Assembly: GCA_035293805.1 (NCBI GenBank)
Contig: DATGMD010000089.1
Coordinates: forward strand, 25,390 to 89,389
Direction: 5' to 3'
DNA from: JAJPHF01 sp035293805
Lineage (GTDB): Bacteria; Chloroflexota; UBA6077; JAJPHF01
Length of the DNA stretch: 64,000 nt
Shown: positions 17,566-25,802 of the stretch, one piece after another
Layout: the number at the start of each line of letters is the position of its first letter
Position numbering within the stretch: the stretch's first letter is position 1
Translations under genes and position numbers: made by a program
The notes under the pieces: generated by a model
Told to the model about the DNA's origin: nothing
The model's input: the letters and a program-made list of their open reading frames with translations, nothing else
Databases searched by the model: none

Positions 17566-19188
17566 ATGGCGCAGACCACGACCCCGCACGCCGGCGCCCA
17601 AATCGCCGTCAGTACCCCGCCGCGCGCCCGCCTGGCGGTTCCCCGTTGGGCGCCGTATGCCCTGCTGACACTCGCGGCGTTCGGCGTCTACAGCCTGGCG
17701 TTCTACGGCCGCGGCCTCGACGTGCCCGACGAGGGCCTGCTGCTGCACGTGGCCGAGCGCCTGGCTGGCGGCCAGGTGCCTTACCGCGACGTGTACTTCA
17801 TCTACACGCCGGGCTTCCAGTACCTGCTCGCCGGCCTCTTCCGCGTGTTCGGCGTGAGCCTCGGCGTCGAGCACGCGCTGCTGCTCGCCGTCCACGTGGC
17901 ACTCGTGCTCGTCGTCTACGCCCTCGCCGCACGCCTCGCCTGGCGCCCCCTCGCCGTGGCCGCGGCCCTGGTGGTCATCGCCGGCGGCGTCAGCCCTTAC
18001 CGCACGCTGGCCGGGCTACTCACCGTGCTGGCGCTCACCCACTACGCCGAGAGCGAGCGCCGCGCCGGGCTACTGGTGAGCGGCCTGCTCGTCGGCGCCA
18101 GCTACCTGGTCGGCCAGGAGATCGGCCTGTACACGCTCGGCGCCGCCCTCGGCTGCCTGGGCGTCACCTGGCTCGTGCGATCTCCGCTTGCCGTCACCCC
18201 GCTGCTGGGCCGGGCCGCGCTAGTGCTTGCTGGTGCGGCGGCGGGAGTCCTGCCCTGGGTCGTCCTGAGCGCCGTGCAGGGGGCGCTCCCCGCGATGCTC
18301 GACGACACGCTCCGCGTCACGTTCTTCCACCAGCCGCGCTACATGCACGTGCCGTTGCCGCCGCTGCTGCCCCTCGTCCCCGACGACCTCGCAACCAACG
18401 TCGTCTGGGGACCACCGCCCTATCTGTTCTACGTGAAGCTAATGCTGTACCTGCCGCTGGCGACCATCGCGGCGGCGGCCGGCGTCCTCGGCGCGCGCCT
18501 GCTCTGCCACCGCGACGACCGCCGCACGCGCCAAGCGCTGCCGCTCGCGCTGTTCGGCGCGCTCGCGCTCGGCACGCTCGCCTTTCGCGCCGACTACTAT
18601 CACCTGCGCCAGGTCCTCCCCGTCACGCTCGTGCTGCTCGCCTGGCTGCTCACTCAGGCCCGGTCGGCGCTACTCGAGAGCCATTGGCCGCGGTGGGCCG
18701 CGGCTTGCTCGCTGCTGCCGCTGGCTGTCATTCTGGCCGTGAACCTGGGCGAGGCCGCCGCGCAGCGCGCGCAGCTTTCCGCGCCCCTCGCCACGGCGCG
18801 TGGCACCGTGCTGGTAGACGCGACGACGGCGCGCGACCTGGGCGGGCTGCTGCGCGACCTGGCGGCCCGCACCGCGCCCGGCGAGGCGATCTACGTCGCC
18901 CCCGCCGAAACGGCCATCTATTTCCTGGCGGACCGCCCCAACCCGACGCGCTTCGGCCAGCTCGTGCCCACCGAGACCGAAGTGCTCCGCGAGCGCGACG
19001 GCGCCCGCCAGCGCGCGCTCACCGCGGCCCTGGACGCCGCCGACGTGCGCTGGGTCGTCACCGCCAACCTCGACAACGTGGACGGCGTGCCGTTCGCCGA
19101 CTACGCGCCCCTCATCGCCGGCTATCTAGAGGAGAATTTCGAGCCAGCGGCGCGCTACGGCTACTGGACGCTCCAGCGCCGCCGCTGA
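17566..19188 (+). CDS. Polytopic membrane protein, GT39/PMT-type glycosyltransferase
   Basis: 540 aa with roughly ten to eleven membrane helices and a soluble C-terminal part (about residues 405-540). The first extracytoplasmic loop carries a DEG motif (VPDEGLLLHVAERLAGGQVPYRD...IYTPGFQYLL), similar to the acidic loop of GT-C enzymes of the PMT_2/ArnT group, where the Asp is catalytic. These use lipid-linked sugar donors to modify surface lipids or proteins. The C-terminal region (PGEAIYVAPAETAIYFLADR) resembles the end domain common in such bacterial proteins. Starts 12 bp after the GT87 gene and is probably co-transcribed with it. Confidence 0.75.
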   Translation: MAQTTTPHAGAQIAVSTPPRARLAVPRWAPYALLTLAAFGVYSLAFYGRGLDVPDEGLLLHVAERLAGGQVPYRDVYFIYTPGFQYLLAGLFRVFGVSLGVEHALLLAVHVALVLVVYALAARLAWRPLAVAAALVVIAGGVSPYRTLAGLLTVLALTHYAESERRAGLLVSGLLVGASYLVGQEIGLYTLGAALGCLGVTWLVRSPLAVTPLLGRAALVLAGAAAGVLPWVVLSAVQGALPAMLDDTLRVTFFHQPRYMHVPLPPLLPLVPDDLATNVVWGPPPYLFYVKLMLYLPLATIAAAAGVLGARLLCHRDDRRTRQALPLALFGALALGTLAFRADYYHLRQVLPVTLVLLAWLLTQARSALLESHWPRWAAACSLLPLAVILAVNLGEAAAQRAQLSAPLATARGTVLVDATTARDLGGLLRDLAARTAPGEAIYVAPAETAIYFLADRPNPTRFGQLVPTETEVLRERDGARQRALTAALDAADVRWVVTANLDNVDGVPFADYAPLIAGYLEENFEPAARYGYWTLQRRR

Positions 19189-19290
19189 GGCGTGCGGCCC
19201 ATGTGGCACGCAGGACGACAACGGTGTCGCCGCCTGCTGCTCGGCAGCCCAGCAGGCGGCCGCGGGCGCGGGATTGCCGCGCCCCCGACG

Positions 19291-19320
19291 TTGACAATCG
19301 TCGCGGGGCAGCCTTATAGT
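19291..19320 (+). promoter_or_regulatory. Promoter of the thi operon
   Basis: Perfect TTGACA at 19291-19296, 18-bp spacer, TATAGT at 19315-19320; transcription should start just before the TPP riboswitch. Confidence 0.85.
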
Positions 19321-19330
19321 CTGCCTGTAA

Positions 19331-19436
19331 CCGCTGGGGGAGCAACGCCCGGGGCCACGGGCCGCGCTGAGAGGTGGGCTGTCCCACCAACCCCTACGTA
19401 GCTGATCTGGGTAATGCCAGCGGAGCGAAGCGGGGA
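19331..19436 (+). ncRNA. TPP (thiamine pyrophosphate) riboswitch
   Basis: THI-box pattern: closing helix P1 CCGCTGG (19331-19337) with CCAGCGG (19417-19423), the conserved CTGAGAGG (19367-19374) and CTGATCTGGGTAATGCCAGCG segments. An intrinsic terminator follows at 19455, so TPP binding should stop transcription before thiG. Confidence 0.95.
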
Positions 19437-19454
19437 CTCCATAGGCATTATGGG

Positions 19455-19486
19455 GCCGCTTCCGGATGGCTGGAAGCGGCATTTTT
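19455..19486 (+). terminator. Riboswitch-controlled intrinsic terminator
   Basis: Perfect 9-bp stem GCCGCTTCC / GGAAGCGGC, 8-base loop, then ATTTTT. Expression platform of the TPP riboswitch, 62 bp before the thiG start. Confidence 0.9.
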
Positions 19487-19547
19487 GTTGCGGCCCGGAG
19501 TGGCCGGCCGGCCCGCGCCGCCGACACGCAGAAAGCGAGTACCGTCG

Positions 19548-20324
19548 ATGGAAGACCGCCCCCTCGTCATTGCGGGCCGCACCTTTCGCTCGCGCCTGAT
19601 CCTCGGCACGGGCAAGTACCGCACCATGGAGGACATGATCGCGGCCTTCGACGCCGCCGACGTGGACATGGTGACGGTCGCCCTGCGCCGCCTGGACCTG
19701 GACGACCCGACGAAGAAGACGATCCTCGACTACGTCGACTGGAACCGCTACGCTATCCTGCCGAACACCGCCGGCTGCCAGACTGCCGAGGAGGCGATCC
19801 GTGTCGCCCACCTGGCGCGCGCGATGGGCCTGAGCGACTGGATCAAGCTCGAAGTCATCCCCGACCCGAAGTACCTGCTGCCCGACCCGATCGGCACGCT
19901 CGACGCGGCGCGCGAGCTAGTCCGCGAGGGCTTTACCGTACTGCCCTACATCAACGACGACCCCATCCTCGCCAAGCGGCTGGAGGACGTGGGCACGGCG
20001 ACCGTGATGCCGCTGGCCTCGCCGATCGGCTCGGGGCAAGGCATGGTCAACTTCGATCAGATCCGTATCATCGTCGAGCAGGCGCGCGTGCCCGTCGTGG
20101 TGGACGCGGGCATCGGCGCGCCGTCGGACGCGGCGCAGGCGATGGAGCTGGGCGCCGACGCCTGTCTCGTGAACACGGCGGTGGCCCTCGCGGACGACCC
20201 GCCGGCCATGGCGAAGGCGATCGCGCTCGGCCTCCAGGCCGGACGCATGGCCTACCTGGCGGGCCGCATCCCGAAGAAGGCTTATGCCTCCGCCAGCAGC
20301 CCGCTCGAAGGCGTCGTGCGGTGA
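19548..20324 (+). CDS. thiG: Thiazole synthase
   Basis: Forms the thiazole phosphate moiety of thiamine from 1-deoxy-D-xylulose 5-phosphate, dehydroglycine and sulfur carried on ThiS. 258 aa, TIM barrel. Family hallmarks: LILGTGKYRT near residue 18, a lysine in KKTILDYVDW, PNTAGC, LPYINDDPILAKRL, PLASPIGSGQGM, and the phosphate loop VDAGIGAPSDAAQAMELGAD. ATG at 19548 was chosen because it lies after the riboswitch terminator and gives the family N-terminus; an upstream in-frame ATG lies inside the riboswitch. The ribosome site (GAAAGCGA) is weak. Overlaps thiE by 4 bp. Confidence 0.96.
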   Translation: MEDRPLVIAGRTFRSRLILGTGKYRTMEDMIAAFDAADVDMVTVALRRLDLDDPTKKTILDYVDWNRYAILPNTAGCQTAEEAIRVAHLARAMGLSDWIKLEVIPDPKYLLPDPIGTLDAARELVREGFTVLPYINDDPILAKRLEDVGTATVMPLASPIGSGQGMVNFDQIRIIVEQARVPVVVDAGIGAPSDAAQAMELGADACLVNTAVALADDPPAMAKAIALGLQAGRMAYLAGRIPKKAYASASSPLEGVVR

Positions 20325-21034
20325 GCGCACCTGAGCCCCGCCGTGCCGTGGAGGCCGCGGCGGCCCCGCCAGAGCTGCCCATTCCCTGCCTGGCGCTGGT
20401 GACGGACCGCCACGCGGCCCAGGGGCGCCCCCTCGACGCCGTGGTGGCCGCGGCGCTCGACGGCGGCGTGAACCTGGTGCAGCTCCGCGAGAAGGACCTC
20501 CCGGCGCGCGAGCTATGGTCGCTGGCGACCCGCCTGCGCGAGCTGACCGCGGGGCGGGCGCTCTTCCTGGTGAACGATCGCTTGGACGTGGCGCTGGCGG
20601 CGGGCGCCGACGGCGTGCACCTGGCCGGCCACAGCCTGCCCCCGGCGGCGGCCCGCGCGCTGCTCGGACCGGACCGCCTGATCGGCTGCTCGGTGCACGA
20701 CGCGGCCCAGGCCGAGGAGGCGGCGCGCGGCCGCCCCGATTATCTTTTCGTCGGCACGCTGTACCCGTCGCGGTCGCATCCAGGCCAGCCCGCCGCGGGG
20801 CCGCGGCTGGTGGAGGAGCTGCGCGAGACGACGGACGTGCCGCTCGTCGGCATCGGCGGCATCACGGTCCGCACGGCGCGCGAGGTCCTGATGGCGGGCG
20901 CGCGCGGCGTCGCGGTGATCTCGGCCATCATGGCCGCGCCGGACCCGGCCGCGGCTGCCGCCCGGCTGCGCGACGCGCTCCGCACGGTCGAGCCGCTGCG
21001 GCGCCGACCGCCCCAGCCCGCCCTCGCCGACTAG
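20321..21034 (+). CDS. thiE: Thiamine-phosphate synthase
   Basis: Joins HMP-PP and thiazole phosphate to thiamine phosphate. 237 aa with an N-terminal extension of about 25 residues before the TIM barrel (ALVTDRHAAQGRPL). Motifs: VQLREKDL, LVNDRLDVALAAGADGVHL, CSVHD, FVGTLYPSRSHPG, GIGGITVRTAREVLMAGARGVAVISAI. The GTG start at 20321 overlaps the thiG stop (GTGA), indicating translational coupling. Standard place in the thiG-thiE-thiS-thiO-thiD operon. Confidence 0.95.
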   Translation: MSAPEPRRAVEAAAAPPELPIPCLALVTDRHAAQGRPLDAVVAAALDGGVNLVQLREKDLPARELWSLATRLRELTAGRALFLVNDRLDVALAAGADGVHLAGHSLPPAAARALLGPDRLIGCSVHDAAQAEEAARGRPDYLFVGTLYPSRSHPGQPAAGPRLVEELRETTDVPLVGIGGITVRTAREVLMAGARGVAVISAIMAAPDPAAAAARLRDALRTVEPLRRRPPQPALAD

Positions 21035-21076
21035 GCAGTGGGCGCGGCGACCGCGCAGGGAGATGAGGACACTACG

Positions 21077-21286
21077 ATGCTCTCGCTGACCGTGAATGGC
21101 AAGCCGCGCCAGATCGACGCGCCCACGTCGCTCCTCGCCTTTCTCGAGGCCCACAAAGTCAACCCGCAGCTGATCGCGGTCGAGTACAACGGCGACATCG
21201 TTCGCCGCGAGCGCTACCCCGAGGTGACGCTGCAAGACGGCGACCGCCTGGAGATCGTCCACATGGTCGGCGGGGGCGCCGCATGA
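21077..21286 (+). CDS. thiS: Sulfur carrier protein ThiS
   Basis: Ubiquitin-like 69-aa carrier whose C-terminal thiocarboxylate gives sulfur to the thiazole ring. Ends in MVGGGAA: the usual terminus is a bare Gly-Gly, so two extra alanines follow GGG here. If they are really present, they must be removed before adenylation, or the true end differs. Body pattern MLSLTVNGKPRQ, then LLAFLEAHKV, and VALEYN-like IAVEYNGDIVRRERY. ATG at 21077 behind AGGGAGATGAGG. thiF is not in the window. Overlaps thiO start by 4 bp. Confidence 0.93.
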   Translation: MLSLTVNGKPRQIDAPTSLLAFLEAHKVNPQLIAVEYNGDIVRRERYPEVTLQDGDRLEIVHMVGGGAA

Positions 21287-22509
21287 CCGCCGCCAACGGC
21301 GCCCCCTTCCCTTCAGGGCGGGGGACTGGGGGAAGTAGGTCGTCGCCCGACGTCGCCGTCGTCGGCGGCGGCGTGATCGGCTGCGCCGTCGCCTACTTCC
21401 TCGCGAGAGCGGGCGCGCGCGTCGTCGTGCTCGAACGCGACCGCATCGCCGCCGAGGCGTCGAGCGCCGCCGCGGGTATGCTGGCGCCGCTCGCCGAGGG
21501 CGCGGCGCCCGGCCCTTTTCTCGATCTCGCCCTGGCGAGCCTGCGCCGCTTCGCCCCGCTCGCCGACGAGCTGCGCGGCGCCACCGGCATCGACGTGGAG
21601 CTACTGACCGCTGGCCTGCTGCGCCCCGCGCTGGACGACGCGGAGGCCGCCGCCTATCGCGCCAGCCTCGACGCGCAGCGCGACCGAGGGTTGCCCGTGC
21701 GCTGGCTCGACGCCGCCGAGGTCCGTGCGCTGGAGCCCCTCGTCACGCCTGGCGTGCGCGGCGCCGTGTACTCGGAGGCGGAGCACCAGGTGAGCCCGCC
21801 CCGTCTGACCGAGGCGCTGGCGCGCGGCGCGGCCTTCCTCGGCACGGTATTCCATCTCGGCGCGGTCGTGCGCGGCCTCCTCCGGGAGGGCCGTCGGATC
21901 GTCGGCGTGCGCCTGAGCGACGGCGAGCTGCGCGCCGGCCACGTCGTGCTGACCGCCGGCGCCTGGGCAGCCGCCTGCGACGACTGGCTGGGCACGCCCG
22001 TCCCCGTCGAGCCGGTCAAGGGCCAGATGCTCGCCGTCTCCCCCCCTCCCGTCTTGGCAGGCCGGGCTGGCACGCTCTGCCGCACGCTGTACGGCAGCGC
22101 CGGCTACCTCGTGCCGAAGGCCGACGGCACGATCTACGTCGGCGCCACCGTCGAGCACGCCGGCTACGACCGCCGCGTGACGGCTGCCGGCATGACCCAC
22201 CTGCTCGGCGTGCTCGCCCGCCTCGCCCCGTCGCTGGCCGAGGCCACCTTCGTGCGCGCTTGGGCGGGGCTGCGCCCGGGCACGCCCGACCACCTGCCGA
22301 TCCTCGGCCCCGTGCCGGGGCTGGACGGCGTGAGCCTGGCGACTGGCCACTACCGCAACGGCATTCTGCTCGCCCCAATCACCGGCGAGCTGATCGCGCA
22401 GACCGTCCTCGGTCAGCCCACCACGCTGCCGCTGGCACCGTTCAGTCTGGCGCGATTCCCAACCAAGCCATCACCCGCTGCCGCGCTGTCCTCTACCGCC
22501 AAGCTCTGA
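21283..22509 (+). CDS. thiO: Glycine oxidase ThiO
   Basis: FAD-dependent oxidase that supplies dehydroglycine (iminoglycine) to ThiG in aerobic organisms. 408 aa, DAO family. FAD-binding start VAVVGGGVIGCAVAYFLARAGA follows a 24-residue extension; other features are AAGMLAPLAEG, the VKGQMLAV strand and the late GLRPGTPDHLPILGPVPGL plus TGHYRNGILLAPITGE segments typical of ThiO. Its presence (and the absence of thiH) implies the oxygen-using route. ATGA overlap with thiS. Confidence 0.93.
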   Translation: MTAANGAPFPSGRGTGGSRSSPDVAVVGGGVIGCAVAYFLARAGARVVVLERDRIAAEASSAAAGMLAPLAEGAAPGPFLDLALASLRRFAPLADELRGATGIDVELLTAGLLRPALDDAEAAAYRASLDAQRDRGLPVRWLDAAEVRALEPLVTPGVRGAVYSEAEHQVSPPRLTEALARGAAFLGTVFHLGAVVRGLLREGRRIVGVRLSDGELRAGHVVLTAGAWAAACDDWLGTPVPVEPVKGQMLAVSPPPVLAGRAGTLCRTLYGSAGYLVPKADGTIYVGATVEHAGYDRRVTAAGMTHLLGVLARLAPSLAEATFVRAWAGLRPGTPDHLPILGPVPGLDGVSLATGHYRNGILLAPITGELIAQTVLGQPTTLPLAPFSLARFPTKPSPAAALSSTAKL

Positions 22510-22558
22510 TCGTGTGTATGCTGAAATGAAATAGCTGAAGGCTGAGAGCTGACCACTG

Positions 22559-23863
22559 ATGGCTAACGTTCGGACGGCGCTCACCATCGCGGGCTCGGAT
22601 AGCGGCGGCGGCGCGGGCATCCAGGCCGACCTGAAGACCTTCTCCGCGCTCGGCGTGTACGGCACGTCGGCGCTGGCCGCGATCACCGCGCAGAACACCA
22701 TCGGCGTGCGCGCGATCTTCGAGCTGCCACCCAACATCGTGGCCGCGCAGATCGACGCGGTGGTCGAGGACATCGGCGCCGACGCCGTGAAGACCGGCAT
22801 GCTGGGCAACACGCCACTGATCGAGGTCGTCGCGGACCGTATTCGCGCGCACGGCCTGAGCACGCTCGTCGTGGACCCCGTGATGGTGGCGAAGAGCGGC
22901 GACGCGCTGCTCCAGCCGGAGGCGGTCGCGGCGCTCCGCGAGCTGCTGCTGCCGCTCGCGCTCGTCGTCACGCCCAACCGGCCCGAGGCCGAGGTGCTCA
23001 CGGGCCGGCCCGTCACTTCGCTGGACGAGGCGCGCGAGGCCGCGCGAGCGCTGGTCGCCCTCGGCGCGCGCAACGCCGTCGTGAAGGGCGGCCACGCCGA
23101 GGGGCCGGCCGTCGACGTGCTGTTCGACGGCCGAGAGTTCCACGAGTACAGCGCGCCCCGCCTCGACTCGCGCCACACCCACGGCACCGGCTGCACCTTC
23201 GCCTCCGCCATCGCGGCCGAGCTGGCGAAGGGCGCCACGGTGCCCGAGGCGGTGGCGCGCGCCAAGGCGTACTTGACGGCCGCGCTCGAGCGCGCGCCCC
23301 AGCTCGGTCATGGCCACGGCCCCGTCCACCACTTTTGGGCGCTTTGGAAGGACGAGCCGCCCGCCGCGAGCGAAGCGTCGATCTGGGCGCGCGCCACGGG
23401 CCAGGCGACGCCAGACGCGGCGCCCCCCGCGCGCCCCGCCGAGCCGCTCAAGTATGAGGAGCTGCTCCGCACGGTCGGCCAGATGCTCGACGACTCGGGC
23501 GACAACTTGGCCGTGCTCGACCTCTGGTCGCACGGCGTGGTGATTCAGTCGGTCGGTCGCAAGGGGCCGCACGAGATTCAACTCGGCGAGATCGAGCTAG
23601 AGTCGCGCCGGCGGGCGCAGCGCCGCGGCCAGGGCGGCGCGCACGACCCGCAGGCCGGCCCGCCGCGCTTCGAGTGGGTGCTCCGCGTGGTGGGCGCCGA
23701 GCTCGACCGAGCCGGCACCCAGTCGCGCTACGGGCTCACCGTCAGTCGCGAGAGCGTGAGCGTCGACGGCGCCGAGGGCTACCACCGCGAGTTCGACGCG
23801 GCCACCCTGGCCCGGTTGCTCCGCGAGGCGGTCCAGCGCCGCCGCTCCACCAACCGCCCGTAG
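22559..23863 (+). CDS. thiD: HMP/HMP-phosphate kinase ThiD fused to an unrecognised C-terminal domain
   Basis: Residues 1-265 are a full ThiD: GSDSGGGAGIQADLKTF near residue 10, TAQNT, VVDPVMVAKSG, PNRPEAEVL, and the ATP/anion-hole THGTGCTFASAIAA. It phosphorylates hydroxymethylpyrimidine twice for ThiE. After a Pro/Ala-rich linker (about 266-298) comes a domain of about 135 residues (YEELLRTVGQMLDDSGDNL ... REFDAATLARLLREAVQRRR) that has the size of, but no visible likeness to, the ThiN or ThiE domains often fused to ThiD. Residues 350-365 are a basic linker. The gene starts 49 bp after thiO and completes the operon. Confidence 0.9.
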   Translation: MANVRTALTIAGSDSGGGAGIQADLKTFSALGVYGTSALAAITAQNTIGVRAIFELPPNIVAAQIDAVVEDIGADAVKTGMLGNTPLIEVVADRIRAHGLSTLVVDPVMVAKSGDALLQPEAVAALRELLLPLALVVTPNRPEAEVLTGRPVTSLDEAREAARALVALGARNAVVKGGHAEGPAVDVLFDGREFHEYSAPRLDSRHTHGTGCTFASAIAAELAKGATVPEAVARAKAYLTAALERAPQLGHGHGPVHHFWALWKDEPPAASEASIWARATGQATPDAAPPARPAEPLKYEELLRTVGQMLDDSGDNLAVLDLWSHGVVIQSVGRKGPHEIQLGEIELESRRRAQRRGQGGAHDPQAGPPRFEWVLRVVGAELDRAGTQSRYGLTVSRESVSVDGAEGYHREFDAATLARLLREAVQRRRSTNRP

Positions 23864-23893
23864 CGCCCCCATCCTCCCGCGCCGCCGCCTCGC

Positions 23894-24424
23894 CTACGCG
23901 GCCCTGTCGAGCGCGTCGCGCAGGTCCACGTCGAGGTGCTTGGCCAGCGCGAATAGCGCGTCCCAGTCCACGGCGATGTAATACCAGTAGCGCGGCTCGC
24001 CGTGCTCCGCCGGGCGGTCCTCGGTGCGCACGGTAGCCGTGCGCGTCGTTACGAGGTACTTGATGAGCACGTCGGCGGCCCGGTCCTCGGCGGGATCGCC
24101 AGAATCGTAGCGCAGCTCGCGTTGCTGGCCGCCGCTGCGCCGCCAGGCGTCGGCGAGCGCGCGCTCGAACTCGGGCAAGTCGGCCCGCGCCGTATCCAGC
24201 TCTTCCTGGACGATCCGCGCCTCCTCCTGCGCCGGCTCGCGCTCCGACACCGGCGGCGAATCGAGCGCCACCGCGCGCAGGTCGTCTTGCAGCTTGCTGC
24301 CGCGCACCAGCAGATCGAGTAGCGCCGCGATCGGCCGGTCGCCGGGCGGCCACGAGCCGCCCAGCAGGCGACGGAGGCCGCCAGCTACTTCCTCCCAGAC
24401 GTTGGTCCGGCCGGAGTCTGCCAT
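23894..24424 (-). CDS. Conserved-looking hypothetical cytoplasmic protein
   Basis: A 176-aa acidic protein convergent to thiD. No signal peptide or membrane helix. The middle (about residues 55-95, EREPAQEEARIVQEELDTARADLPEFERALADAW) looks like a charged helical hairpin; the C-terminal half contains RTATVRTEDRPAEHGEPRYWYYIAVDWDALFALAKHLDVD split here only for description. ATG at 24424 is supported by GGAGGGAGAGC; an upstream ATG at 24439 is less likely. No family is recognised. Confidence 0.6.
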   Translation of the reverse strand: MADSGRTNVWEEVAGGLRRLLGGSWPPGDRPIAALLDLLVRGSKLQDDLRAVALDSPPVSEREPAQEEARIVQEELDTARADLPEFERALADAWRRSGGQQRELRYDSGDPAEDRAADVLIKYLVTTRTATVRTEDRPAEHGEPRYWYYIAVDWDALFALAKHLDVDLRDALDRAA

Positions 24425-24505
24425 GCTCTCCCTCCTCAACTGCTCCTCGCCCGTGGCTCCGTGCGGAGCGGCCTACCGACGCCGCAATTGCAAGATTCCT
24501 GCCGC

Positions 24506-24534
24506 TTGCCGCGCAGCCCGCCGTGCGCTATAAG
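24506..24534 (+). promoter_or_regulatory. Promoter of the FMN-dependent oxidase gene
   Basis: TTGCCG (24506-24511), 17-bp spacer, TATAAG (24529-24534), 61 bp before the start codon. Confidence 0.6.
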
Positions 24535-24594
24535 GCGCCAAGTAGGCGCGGCGCGCGACGCCAGAGCGCACGCCCGCGCGGCGGGAGGGAGCCG

Positions 24595-25638
24595 ATGGTC
24601 GCGACGGAACAGTTCATGACCCTGCCCGAGGTGCGGCGCGCGGGGCTGCGCAACATCCCCCGCGAGGTGTGGGACTACGTGTCGGGCGGCGCGGAGACCG
24701 AGACGACGCTGCGGCGGAACCGGCGAGCGATGAGCCACTGGGTGTTCCGGCCGCGCGTCCTGCGCGACGTAAGCCAGATCGACATCTCGACCACCTTCCT
24801 AGGCATGCCCCTCGCGCTGCCGGTGATGGTCGCGCCCATGGGCTCGCTCTGCCTCGTGCATCCTGAGGGCGACGTCGCCATGGCGCGCGCCACCGGCCGC
24901 ATGGGCACGATCCACTGGATGAGCACCATGACCGCCTCGCCGCCCGAGGAGGTCGCCGCGGCCGCGACTGGCCCGCTGATCTTCCAGCTGTACTTCCGCG
25001 GCGACAACGCCTGGGCCGAGCGCATCTTCCGCCGTATCGAGGCCGCCGGCTTCCGCGCCCTGGCGCTGACCGTCGACAGCGCGGCCTACGGGCGCCGCGA
25101 GCGCGACATCGAGCGCCGCATCGACTTCCGCAACCACGCCCACGGCCTGGAGGTGGCCGACGACCGGGCGCGCCAGGCCTCGCTGACCTGGAAGGATGTC
25201 GAGTGGCTGCGCCAGGCCACGCCGCTGCCCCTCATCCTGAAGGGAATCGAGACCGCCGAGGACGCGCGCCTGGCGGTCGAGCACGGCGTACAGGTCGTCT
25301 ACGTCTCCAACCATGGCGGCCGGCAGATCGATCACGCTCCGGCCACCATCGAGAGCCTGCCCGAGATCGTCGAGGCCGTCGCCGGGCGCGCCGAGGTCAT
25401 CGTGGACGGCGGCTTCCAGCGCGGCACCGACGTGCTGAAGGCCCTGGCGCTCGGCGCCCGCGCGGTCTGTATTGGCAAGGCCGCCGCGTGGGGCCTGGCG
25501 GCTGCCGGCGAGGAGGGCGTCGTGCGCACGCTGGAGCTGCTGGCGCTGGAGCTGCGTATCGCCATGGCCAACACCGGCCAGGCGCGCATCGCCGACCTCA
25601 GCCCCGCGCTGGTGCGCCGCGCCTGTCACGCCGTCTAA
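24595..25638 (+). CDS. FMN-dependent alpha-hydroxy-acid oxidase/dehydrogenase
   Basis: 347-aa TIM-barrel flavoenzyme of the lactate dehydrogenase (LldD) / glycolate oxidase / lactate oxidase family, which oxidises L-2-hydroxy acids. Signatures: DYVSGGAETETTLRRN, MVAPMG FMN loop, FQLYFRGD, LTVDSAAYGRRERD, LPLILKGI with the FMN lysine, catalytic SNHGGRQIDHAPATIESL (His base and Arg substrate anchor), DGGFQRGTDVLKALALGARAVCIGK. Substrate and electron acceptor cannot be decided. The start at 24595 follows GGGAGGGAG; the shorter N-terminus agrees with soluble oxidases rather than membrane-linked LldD. Confidence 0.9.
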   Translation: MVATEQFMTLPEVRRAGLRNIPREVWDYVSGGAETETTLRRNRRAMSHWVFRPRVLRDVSQIDISTTFLGMPLALPVMVAPMGSLCLVHPEGDVAMARATGRMGTIHWMSTMTASPPEEVAAAATGPLIFQLYFRGDNAWAERIFRRIEAAGFRALALTVDSAAYGRRERDIERRIDFRNHAHGLEVADDRARQASLTWKDVEWLRQATPLPLILKGIETAEDARLAVEHGVQVVYVSNHGGRQIDHAPATIESLPEIVEAVAGRAEVIVDGGFQRGTDVLKALALGARAVCIGKAAAWGLAAAGEEGVVRTLELLALELRIAMANTGQARIADLSPALVRRACHAV

Positions 25639-25802
25639 GCGCCCGCCCGGCACCGCCCGGCGCGCGGACCCCGCGCACCAGCGCGCTGACCGGCGCCGCG
25701 CGTCCGCCCGCTGTAACACGGGCACCGCCCGTCCGTTTGATTTGGCGGATGGCCTTCGGCGGGCGACTTCCTGCCCGGCGAGCGGTCGCCACGGAGACGC
25801 GG

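Noticed and set aside
16698..19319. 873-codon plus-strand frame across both membrane glycosyltransferases
   Set aside because: Arg/Pro/Ala-rich third frame crossing two real genes; no support.
19374..19547. Upstream ATG as thiG start
   Set aside because: It lies inside the TPP riboswitch; the ATG at 19548 gives the family N-terminus.
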